A stretch of 47,405 nt of DNA, taken from assembly GCA_003670925.1 (NCBI GenBank), contig QWQG01000020.1:1-47405 (forward strand), written 5' to 3'. Shown in pieces: positions 1 to 6,716 of this stretch. This DNA is from Planctomycetota bacterium (GTDB lineage Bacteria > Planctomycetota > Planctomycetia > Planctomycetales > Planctomycetaceae). Numbering within the stretch: position 1 is the first letter of the stretch; every line of letters begins with the position of its first letter. Under the pieces are notes generated by a model that saw only the letters and a list, made by a program, of their open reading frames with translations, was not told where the DNA came from and searched no databases. The translations under genes and the position numbers were made by a program.

Positions 1-2
1 AC

Positions 3-341
3 GCAATTGCCGAAGCCGCCGGAGTTTTAGAAATGATTTCCCAAACACCCGAACAACTGATGCTGTACAACGCCCGGCTGAAATTCCAACGCGACGAAGA
101 GGCGCGATTACAGTATGCGATTCAGGCAGGCGAAGCACGAGGTCGTCAGGAAGGCGAAGAAATCGGTGAAGCGCGAGGCGCAGCACGAGGTCTAAAAGTG
201 GGTCGCATTACGCTACTTCAAGAACTGCTGGGCATCCGTCTCTCCACGGTGGAAGAATTCGCGGGATACGACGAAGGCCAATTGACTGACATAGCGGATC
301 AGTTGCAGCAGCAACTTCGCACGCGTGGCGAAATGGCCTGA
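3..341 (+). CDS. Rpn / PD-(D/E)XK nuclease-family transposase, C-terminal fragment
   Basis: The reading frame is open to the left edge of the window, so only the last 112 residues are visible. The sequence is hydrophilic, rich in Glu, Arg and Gly, and holds a short Glu-Ala-Arg-Gly repeat (EARGRQEGEEIGEARG) followed by an amphipathic helix (LLQELLGIRL). This tail is typical of the recombination-promoting nuclease (Rpn/YhgA-like) family, whose N-terminal nuclease domain carries the catalytic residues; that part lies outside the window. The first internal ATG at 33 is not the true start, because in-frame sense codons precede it. The gene ends 11 bp before a candidate inverted-repeat element at 353-595. 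The family is inferred from the tail composition only, so the assignment is moderate. Confidence 0.6.
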   Translation, partial: AIAEAAGVLEMISQTPEQLMLYNARLKFQRDEEARLQYAIQAGEARGRQEGEEIGEARGAARGLKVGRITLLQELLGIRLSTVEEFAGYDEGQLTDIADQLQQQLRTRGEMA

Positions 342-352
342 GGTGTCGGCAC

Positions 353-595
353 GTACGATGAACATTCTTGTCCGTCGTGGCTTCCCCACAGGTTCTAGGG
401 GACTGTCGACTGATTCAATTCACCAGCCGCCAGTCTTACGCCCAAGGGCACTTGCTTTCTTCGATCAGCCGGCACGCGCTAACGTCCGGTTCAGGCAAGA
501 CTACCTCCAAAACCGGGTGCTAGCGCACGGCGGCTGATTCAATCAGCACCCCGCTGGGCAAATAGAGGAATCTCGGACAAGAATGTCCACGGTAC
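353..595. repeat. Candidate MITE-like element with 22-bp terminal inverted repeats
   Basis: The 22-nt arms 353-374 and 574-595 are inverted copies with 3 mismatches, and both end in GTAC. Inside, a second pair of 22-nt arms (470-491 and 511-532) is complementary at 16 positions; most of the differences are transitions that could still form G-U pairs in RNA. A perfect 15-bp palindrome, GCTGATTCAATCAGC, lies at 533-547, and CAGCCGCC at 424-431 is complementary to 529-536. No convincing protein is encoded. The nested symmetry suggests a small non-autonomous mobile element or a structured extragenic repeat. Target-site duplication is not evident, and copy number cannot be judged from one copy. 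Confidence 0.5.
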
Positions 596-1277
596 AGCTT
601 ATTGCCCCCGCAAACGTGGCGGTCTGGTTTGATTCTGGCAGGGTTTGATGCCAACCTCTAGCCACGTGAAGCGGCTAGTTTCGCAGCATTCTGCGGCAAT
701 TCCACCCCGACCGACAAGTGTGAGTTTCATGGCAAAACAGTCTTCGGACAGTCTTGGTGGGTAGAAGTACGTCCAGCGGGCCGCGGGCCATTGAAGAAGG
801 AAACCGAGCCGCAAAGCCGTGGTGACCAGAATACGTTTTTGGGCGGATCATCTGGGGATGGCGATGCAGACATTGACGCGCAACAGTATCCGCTTCGAAT
901 CCAGCGCATTGGTGTTCAACCGCCTGACCGAATCCACAACTCGTCAACGGCGCGAACTCCTTTCGAACCATTCGTCGCCAGACATCGCATTTTTGTTTCA
1001 AGGACAAATGGCGATTTTTCGCTGAAAAACTTTGCGTTCAGCTGCGCATGTTTATTTGAATGACGGTTCAAGTTCGGACTCAACAATCAGTGCCTTTGGA
1101 GGATTGCATCGCAACTGACACAGAATAGAATTAGGAGTGACGAGTTACATTTCTGAAGATATTGCGATAAAACGCAGCGACGATGATTAATACCATGCTT
1201 GGTGTGTGGTCTCAGATTGCTGCTAGTCCGCGTGTTGTGCATTCGGCAATTGATCATTGAACATCAAGGAGTCGAAG
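596..1277. other. Non-coding stretch with two small hairpins
   Basis: No reading frame here looks like a real protein. Two tight inverted repeats sit side by side: CTAGCC/GGCTAG at 658-678 (9-nt loop) and CGCAG/CTGCG at 682-695 (4-nt loop). The rest, to the ribosome-binding site of the RidA gene at about 1266, shows no recognisable feature. Confidence 0.5.
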
Positions 1278-1664
1278 ATGGAAAAAAGACGAATCTCATT
1301 TGACGATATTTATCCGTCCGGTCCGCATTACAGTCGTGGCGTTCGCGCTGGCAACATGCTGTTTATTTCTGGATGTACAGCCAACGGATCACCAGCGCAG
1401 GACGGCAGCCCCATGGAACAGCTTCGCGTGGTGCTTGATCGAATCACCAGCATGGTACGAGCGGAAGGCGGCAAGCCCGCGGACATCTGCAAACTCACCA
1501 TGTTTGTGGCTGACCCACACAAGTGGCATCCGTTCGAAGGCGAACAAATCGAGATTTATCACGAATTTTTTGGCGACGATTATCCGGTCAATACTCTGGT
1601 TGGCGTCAGCTTTCCCATGGCATCTATCCATCTTGAAATTGATGCCATCGCCGTTCTGGATTAA
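1278..1664 (+). CDS. RidA family (YjgF/YER057c/UK114) protein
   Basis: A 128-residue protein with the chorismate-mutase-like fold signature of the RidA/Rid superfamily: an N-terminal SGPHYSRGVRAGNMLFISG segment, a central QLRVVLDRI helix and a C-terminal SFPMASIHLEIDAIAVL strand. RidA hydrolyses reactive enamine/imine intermediates such as 2-aminoacrylate; other Rid subfamilies have unknown or pathway-specific substrates. The canonical arginine that binds the substrate carboxylate is not obvious, because SIHLEIDAIAV occupies the place of the usual RVEIEAIA, so this is probably not a classical deaminase. The ATG at 1278 is chosen because AAGGA ends 7 bp upstream; a TTG at 1257 is an alternative. 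It precedes two enolase-superfamily genes and a transporter, which suggests a role in carbohydrate-acid catabolism. Confidence 0.85.
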   Translation: MEKRRISFDDIYPSGPHYSRGVRAGNMLFISGCTANGSPAQDGSPMEQLRVVLDRITSMVRAEGGKPADICKLTMFVADPHKWHPFEGEQIEIYHEFFGDDYPVNTLVGVSFPMASIHLEIDAIAVLD

Positions 1665-1874
1665 GTAAGCCTCTCGAAATAGAGTGTCTGAGTCAGGTAG
1701 GCGAACAGAGTTTGGTGAGCTATTTTTGCCACAGTTAGTGCGTTTGAGTTCTCGTGTTGGTGGCGCGTGCGACCAATGCAATCCGATATGTTTGCACCCC
1801 AAATTTGCATGGGTTTGTTGCATCCCCTCTCACCCACCCTCATTCCGTCATAACGCTATCAGAAAACCTATTTT

Positions 1875-2996
1875 ATGAAGATCACCGAAGTCGTCTGCCA
1901 AATTATTCGAGTCAAATCAGTCGAGGCTAAAACAGCCAGCAGCCAAGATTCCGTCATTGTTCGTATCCGGACAGACACTGGGCTGGAAGGCGTGGGCGAA
2001 GCCGATTCGTCACCGGAAGTCGTCAAAGCCATCATCGATGCTCCGTTCAGCCACAATATCGCCTGTGGTTTGCGTCTGCTGTTGGTTGGAGAAAATCCGC
2101 TGGAAACTGAACGTCTGTGGCAAAAGATGTATCGCCGCACGATGTATTTTGGCCGCACGGGCGCTGGTATTACGGCCATGGCTGCAGTGGATATGGCTCT
2201 TTGGGATCTGAAAGGCAAGTTTTTTCAGCAGCCGATACACTGTCTGCTCGGAGGAAAACTACACTCCTCATTCAAGGCGTATGCCTCGATTCTGTTTGGA
2301 CGCGATGGCCACGAGACTCACGACATTGGGCAGCGCTGGGTCGCGGCCGGATATGAGGCCGTGAAATTTGGCTGGGAGCCAATGGGCGAAAGCGAAGCGG
2401 TTGATTTGGACCTCGTGCGCGGGGCCCGCCGGGGACTGGGAGATGACGCCACCCTGCTCATCGACGCCGGCTGTATTTGGGATGCCCGCACTGCGTTGCA
2501 GCGTGCCGAAAAATTTAATGCTTTTAATATTGGCTGGCTGGAAGAGCCGCTTCGGGAAGACGATGTGGACGGCTATGTCTGGTTGCGTGGACGATCACCT
2601 GTCCCGATTGCTTCGGGTGAAGGTGAATGTGGAAGGGAATCATTTCGACCATTCATCGATCGCCAAGCACTCGATATCTATCAGGTTGATCTGGCGCGGA
2701 ACGGATTCACCGAAGCCGCATTCATCCGCAGTCGCGTCGAAGAAATCGGGGCACGCCTGTGCAATCACTGTTACACAAGTCCGTTGACTGTGGCAGCGAG
2801 CCTGCATTGGCTGAGTACGTGTCGCGATGCGTTCCTATTTGAAGACTGCGTTGATGACTCGCCTTTGCGCCACGAGCTGACGCATGAAAAAGTCCACGCG
2901 ATCAACGGACGCATCACAGTGCCTGATGGGCCTGGTCTGGGCGTGACAATCAATGAGGACTTCGTGAAGGCGAATCTGATTTCTGAATCACGGTAG
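1875..2996 (+). CDS. Enolase superfamily (mandelate racemase/muconate lactonizing) enzyme
   Basis: A full-length 373-residue member of the enolase superfamily. The N-terminal capping domain is residues 1-125 and the (beta/alpha)8 barrel follows. Visible catalytic elements are Lys164 (KFGW), metal ligands Asp197 (LIDAG), Glu223/224 (WLEEP) and Glu249 (SGEGE), and a mandelate-racemase-type dyad of Asp272 (QVDLARNG) and His298 (CNHCYTSP). Such enzymes abstract the alpha proton of a carboxylate, and many are sugar-acid dehydratases. Only one lysine of the usual KxK pair is present (K-F-G). The substrate cannot be told from sequence. The ATG at 1875 starts the conserved MKIT strand. It is convergent with the MFS transporter and has a diverged paralogue at 4456-5613. 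Confidence 0.9.
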   Translation: MKITEVVCQIIRVKSVEAKTASSQDSVIVRIRTDTGLEGVGEADSSPEVVKAIIDAPFSHNIACGLRLLLVGENPLETERLWQKMYRRTMYFGRTGAGITAMAAVDMALWDLKGKFFQQPIHCLLGGKLHSSFKAYASILFGRDGHETHDIGQRWVAAGYEAVKFGWEPMGESEAVDLDLVRGARRGLGDDATLLIDAGCIWDARTALQRAEKFNAFNIGWLEEPLREDDVDGYVWLRGRSPVPIASGEGECGRESFRPFIDRQALDIYQVDLARNGFTEAAFIRSRVEEIGARLCNHCYTSPLTVAASLHWLSTCRDAFLFEDCVDDSPLRHELTHEKVHAINGRITVPDGPGLGVTINEDFVKANLISESR

Positions 2997-3037
2997 GCAA
3001 TTTCAGACGCTTCATTATCCTGCGATTTCAGGCTGCG

Positions 3038-4351
3038 TCACTCTACGGCAACCTGAGATATTTGCTTCGCCCCGGCGTCAATCCAGAGCCACAGGATTGC
3101 GCCAATCACACTAGTGCAACACGCGACGCCAATCGCTGTTGGCCAGCCGTAATGCGTGCCGACCCATGGTGTACAGATCGGGGCGAGGCTTCCTCCGGCG
3201 TTGCCGATGGTATTCAGGAACGCGCCGGCAAGCCCACCCTTAGTCGGCTCCAGCGCCGTAGCTGTCGTCCAGAAAATCCCTTCGCACATTCCAAGTGCTG
3301 CTAACGCGAGGGAAAACAGGAGGATCACATCATCCGGATCTTTCGCTGCCACTCCGAACCACGCAAACACAGCGCTCAGCAGCATGCCCGTGATCGCGAT
3401 GCTACGGCAGCTCCCGCGAACTCCTAATCGACGACTGAGCCGGTCCGTCAGGAGACCTCCGATCGCCATCCCCACTGCCATCGCAATCATCACAATGAAT
3501 GTCGCTCGACGACTCTCACCTTCCGGCAGCTTTAATTCCTTGCCGAAGTAGAAATCAATCCAGTAAAAGAAGAGATACTGGAAATAGCTGTAGGCCGCAT
3601 AACTTGCAGCGAGCACCACCAATCCACGATTTCGAAACAACGATCCAAAGTCGTTGATGGATGCTCTTGTGCCGGATGGCGGGACACTGTGCCACGCAAC
3701 GAGCTTCTTTTCGGCAGCGTTGGCTCTAGGGTGTCCGAGCACATCATCGGTTGCCAACACAAACCACACGACTGAGAAGGCCATCATGGCACCGCCAGAG
3801 ATCACAAAGGCCCACGCCCAATTGAACTGATCCATCAGCCAGCCGAATCCCGGAGCCGTGACTGCGAGCCCAAGCAACGCACCGGCGGTCACCAGTCCGT
3901 TGGCTGTTGAGCGACTTGTCAACGGCAACCACAGAGAAACACTGCGCGCGGCGCCGGGATGGAGTGGCGTACTAAAGAATCCGGCGATGGCGCGCACAAC
4001 GATGAGTGGGATGAGCAAAGAAGCGATTGGCAGTCCTAGTTCTCCGATCGCGCCCGTGAGTACCACACAGAGTCCCATGCCCAGGCCCATCGCGGTCAAC
4101 GCACGTCTGGGACCGATCCAGTCAATCATCCAACCGCCAGGGAGCATGCATAACGTATAGACCCAAAGGAATGCGGAGTACACCTTCCCCATCTGAACTT
4201 CGGACAGTAATCCCGGCCCAATAAAAATCTCATTGGCGACGACCGTGATGCCCACTCGATTGAAGTGTCCCAGAAACGTAAAGCCCATCAACATGGCGAC
4301 GATCAACCAGCGGATGTTGGTTGGTGTTTGATCATTCGTTGGACGCGTCAT
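3038..4351 (-). CDS. MFS transporter, probably anion:cation symporter (sugar-acid) type
   Basis: About 437 residues with roughly 12 hydrophobic segments in two halves joined by a hydrophilic loop (ATDDVLGHPRANAAEKKLVAW). The motif between the second and third spans, GGWMIDWIGPRRAL, is the classic MFS signature. The start GHFNRVGITVV in the first span and the overall spacing resemble the anion:cation symporter family, whose members import galactonate, glucarate, tartrate and similar acids with protons. The ATG at 4351 is preferred because upstream codons encode an unlikely 36-residue polar leader. It is flanked on both sides by enolase-superfamily genes, with one of them (4456-5613) on the same strand 104 bp upstream, so a sugar acid is the likely substrate. 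This is inference from context. Confidence 0.85.
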   Translation of the reverse strand: MTRPTNDQTPTNIRWLIVAMLMGFTFLGHFNRVGITVVANEIFIGPGLLSEVQMGKVYSAFLWVYTLCMLPGGWMIDWIGPRRALTAMGLGMGLCVVLTGAIGELGLPIASLLIPLIVVRAIAGFFSTPLHPGAARSVSLWLPLTSRSTANGLVTAGALLGLAVTAPGFGWLMDQFNWAWAFVISGGAMMAFSVVWFVLATDDVLGHPRANAAEKKLVAWHSVPPSGTRASINDFGSLFRNRGLVVLAASYAAYSYFQYLFFYWIDFYFGKELKLPEGESRRATFIVMIAMAVGMAIGGLLTDRLSRRLGVRGSCRSIAITGMLLSAVFAWFGVAAKDPDDVILLFSLALAALGMCEGIFWTTATALEPTKGGLAGAFLNTIGNAGGSLAPICTPWVGTHYGWPTAIGVACCTSVIGAILWLWIDAGAKQISQVAVE

Positions 4352-4455
4352 GAAAGCAGTCGTTGATGAAAATGTTGAACTATCGGTAGCGTGGGTGGGG
4401 CGACCAATTGTGAGTAAGCGGCAGATCGCAAATGCGGGTGCGTGCAAACCACGCG

Positions 4456-5613
4456 TCAACAGATTCGGAATGCCTTTACGATGTCGGCAGGCAATTGGTA
4501 TCCGATACCCGGTCGGTCAGGAAGCAGGATCGTTCCATTTTTAACAGGAAAACCCGCGTTTTGAAGTTCTCGTCTGAGGGGCGATTCGAACACCTCTGCC
4601 GGGGCAAACTCGATATATGGAGTGATCGGTGAATACGCAGCAAGATGCACGGATGCAGCCCCGAGAATCTGGGTCGACCAGTTACCAGGGCACACAAGCG
4701 CTCCGCGCGGCACAGCCAGATCGACGATCCGTTTCGCCTCGGTGAGTCCGCCACAGGTCGTCATGTACGGCTGCACAACCGTCACACCGCCTCGGTCCAT
4801 CATCTCGAGAAACTCCCAACGCGTGACGCCGTGCTCCCCCATGGCAAGCGGAATCGACGTCTTCGCCGCAAGCTTGGCGTACGGCTCAGGTGTATCGACA
4901 GGAAAAGGCGTCTCGAAGAAATAAATATTCAGGTCTTCAAGCTTGCGGCAGACTCGCAGTGCTGTGGGAACATCGTTGAACAGGTAACCGACATCGACCA
5001 TCAAAGTCAGTTCGTCACCGATGGCCTTACGACATCGTCGAGCCAGCTCAACAACATCCTCAGGTGTTGACATCATGGGCTCCACCTTGAATGCACGGTA
5101 GCCTAGCGATGCCAGCGTCTCCGCACGTGATACCTGCTGCGTGAACATCGGCTCACCGCCCCAAACATCAGACACTAGCGTGCAATATGGAACGACATCG
5201 ACAGTGCTGCTCACCGTTGTCTGAAATGGCCCGCGTTGCGCACCACCTAGCAGTTTCCAGACAGGCTGATTCAGCGTTTGCCCGTAAATATCCCAGATGG
5301 CCACATCCAGTGCCCCCAAGATAATGACTTCCCAGCCGCGGCGATTCGTATGCATCAACGCATCCCACATGTGTTGCCACAGTCGTTCCGGATGCGTAAT
5401 TTCTTGACCGATCAACAGGCGGCCGAAATGAGTATGCGGGTCACCTACAGTTGCGAGCACAACGCCTGGCGGAACACGGAAGACTTCCGACAGGCCAACC
5501 AAGCCCTCATCGGTATGGATGCGAATACAGGCCAAAGGTTCGACGCCTCCTTTATCAGGATCGATCCCTGGCCCATCACCGATGACAAAAACTTCAAAGT
5601 GTGAGATCTTCAT
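4456..5613 (-). CDS. Enolase superfamily protein lacking the His/Asp dyad
   Basis: A 385-residue member of the mandelate racemase/muconate lactonizing group. Metal-ligand positions are intact: Asp207 (MVDVGY), Glu234 (FFETPF) and Glu260 (MGEHG). The second half of the catalytic machinery is altered. The usual KxK is Lys176-Val-Glu178. The barrel-strand Asp of the dyad is Tyr283 (QPYMTTCGG where QPDxxxxGG is expected), and the C-terminal His position reads PGNWST, with Asn311. The ATG at 5613 begins the conserved MKISHFEVF strand and has AGGAAA about 11 bp upstream; a longer form to 5700 is unlikely. It probably shares a transcript with the MFS gene downstream. It may catalyse a different reaction using another base, or be a binding protein. 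Confidence 0.88.
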   Translation of the reverse strand: MKISHFEVFVIGDGPGIDPDKGGVEPLACIRIHTDEGLVGLSEVFRVPPGVVLATVGDPHTHFGRLLIGQEITHPERLWQHMWDALMHTNRRGWEVIILGALDVAIWDIYGQTLNQPVWKLLGGAQRGPFQTTVSSTVDVVPYCTLVSDVWGGEPMFTQQVSRAETLASLGYRAFKVEPMMSTPEDVVELARRCRKAIGDELTLMVDVGYLFNDVPTALRVCRKLEDLNIYFFETPFPVDTPEPYAKLAAKTSIPLAMGEHGVTRWEFLEMMDRGGVTVVQPYMTTCGGLTEAKRIVDLAVPRGALVCPGNWSTQILGAASVHLAAYSPITPYIEFAPAEVFESPLRRELQNAGFPVKNGTILLPDRPGIGYQLPADIVKAFRIC

Positions 5614-5715
5614 TCTGCGTGAGGTTTCCTGAGGGTTCCACGCAAAAAAATCTTCTGCCGGCTCAAAAAATCTTAAACTTTGAAAGTAAATCCACGGCAT
5701 CTGAAAACAGTTGAG

Positions 5716-6249
5716 TCACTCGGCAACCTTGCCATAAAACCCACCTTTGTTAAGCGCGGCAAGCGCATCGGTGTGAACCATGTCCGAACCGGAAAGAGTC
5801 ACTGTCCCTGCTTCGCGATCAACATCAATGCTTGACACGCCTTTGACATCTTTTAAAGCCGTATGTGCATCCTTGACGCAGGATCTACAACAGAGATGAA
5901 CACCTATGAATTTGACCTTTGAAAATTTGGCATCCTTCTTCGCTCCAGCATCCGGAAATGATAATTTTTTTTCACCGTGCTTGGCAGTGCCAAAGAATCC
6001 GGCTTCGGATAAGGCTTTAATGCCTTTTTCGGCAGCGGCGTCATTCGACGCCTTGAAGCTTGCCACTTTTGTGTTTTGGTCACAGGCTACGTTTGTCACA
6101 CCGTCAATATCCTTCAAACACTCATTGACGGCATCGACGCACGATCCGCAACAAAGATGAATCCCCTCCACCTGAACAACTTTGTTCACTGGCCGCAATG
6201 CAAATAAACTCGTTATCAACAGAACGGAACCCAAAGTCAGCAGTTTCAT
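5716..6249 (-). CDS. Exported protein with tandem HMA-like (CCxxC) domains
   Basis: A 177-residue protein with a signal peptide (MKLLTLGSVLLITSLFALR) and two copies of a ferredoxin-like heavy-metal-associated domain. Each copy has an HLCCxSC metal site: residues 31-37 (HLCCGSC) and 118-124 (HLCCRSC). The sites have an extra cysteine compared with the usual M-x-C-x-x-C of copper chaperones and MerP. The repeats also share a 'sGfFGtak / GGFYGKVA' ending, so they arose by duplication. A periplasmic or surface metal-binding role is likely; the metal is unknown. The ATG at 6249 has AAGGAA about 10 bp upstream and starts the signal peptide. It is divergent from the DUF1549 gene with a 467-bp region between them. 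Confidence 0.8.
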   Translation of the reverse strand: MKLLTLGSVLLITSLFALRPVNKVVQVEGIHLCCGSCVDAVNECLKDIDGVTNVACDQNTKVASFKASNDAAAEKGIKALSEAGFFGTAKHGEKKLSFPDAGAKKDAKFSKVKFIGVHLCCRSCVKDAHTALKDVKGVSSIDVDREAGTVTLSGSDMVHTDALAALNKGGFYGKVAE

Positions 6250-6716
6250 AGATTTAATTCCTTCAGGAAGACTCCGGAGCCTCGCAAAATTTCCGTTTTG
6301 TAACATAGACTGCTTAGTGATCGTACGGATAGCATCTCTTCAATTCAAGCCGCGGAATCCAAAAATACCCGCTGCCGGGAGAGCCGAAGTTCAAGGAACA
6401 AGATTTACGTTCGCGAGGCCAGATAGGAAACGCAGCGCGACGAAAACATGGGCTTGCGTATACACTTAAGTGGGCGTACGTGCCGCAGCACTTCGCTTTT
6501 GATCAAAAGATCACATCTGTTCAATTGTACTTGTTGTTTAACTTTTTATCGCTACAATCTTTTTTTTTTTTGGGATTTAAGACGAACTATTTCTCTTCGT
6601 TGGGACGTGCTTAACATGGACAGTCCAGATGAAAACAGTGACTGGTGGTTCTAAGGCTTTCAGGCTTGTAGCAGTTTCATAGCAACGCCAACTCAAATTC
6701 TTCAAGGATTCAGCGT
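6250..6716. other. Divergent intergenic region
   Basis: This 467-bp gap separates the divergently transcribed HMA protein and DUF1549 genes, so it must hold both promoters. It contains a perfect 14-bp palindrome at 6496-6509 and a run of 12 T at 6560-6571 without a preceding stem. A 12-codon frame from 6616 is too short to support as a gene. Confidence 0.5.
6496..6509. promoter_or_regulatory. Perfect 14-bp palindrome, candidate operator
   Basis: CTTTTGATCAAAAG is exactly self-complementary and lies in the region shared by two divergent genes. Such symmetry is typical of a dimeric repressor site. No regulator gene lies adjacent, so this is suggestive only. Confidence 0.35.

Noticed and set aside
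675-1007. A 110-codon minus-strand open frame
   Set aside because: Low-complexity Arg/Cys-rich translation without domain pattern, in a region with hairpins, overlapped by other chance frames.
4583-4592. GATTCGAACA, the reverse complement of a tRNA T-loop-like motif
   Set aside because: It lies inside the conserved enolase-superfamily gene and no acceptor, D or anticodon arm can be formed around it.
6560-6571. Run of 12 T as a possible terminator
   Set aside because: No GC-rich stem precedes it on either strand.
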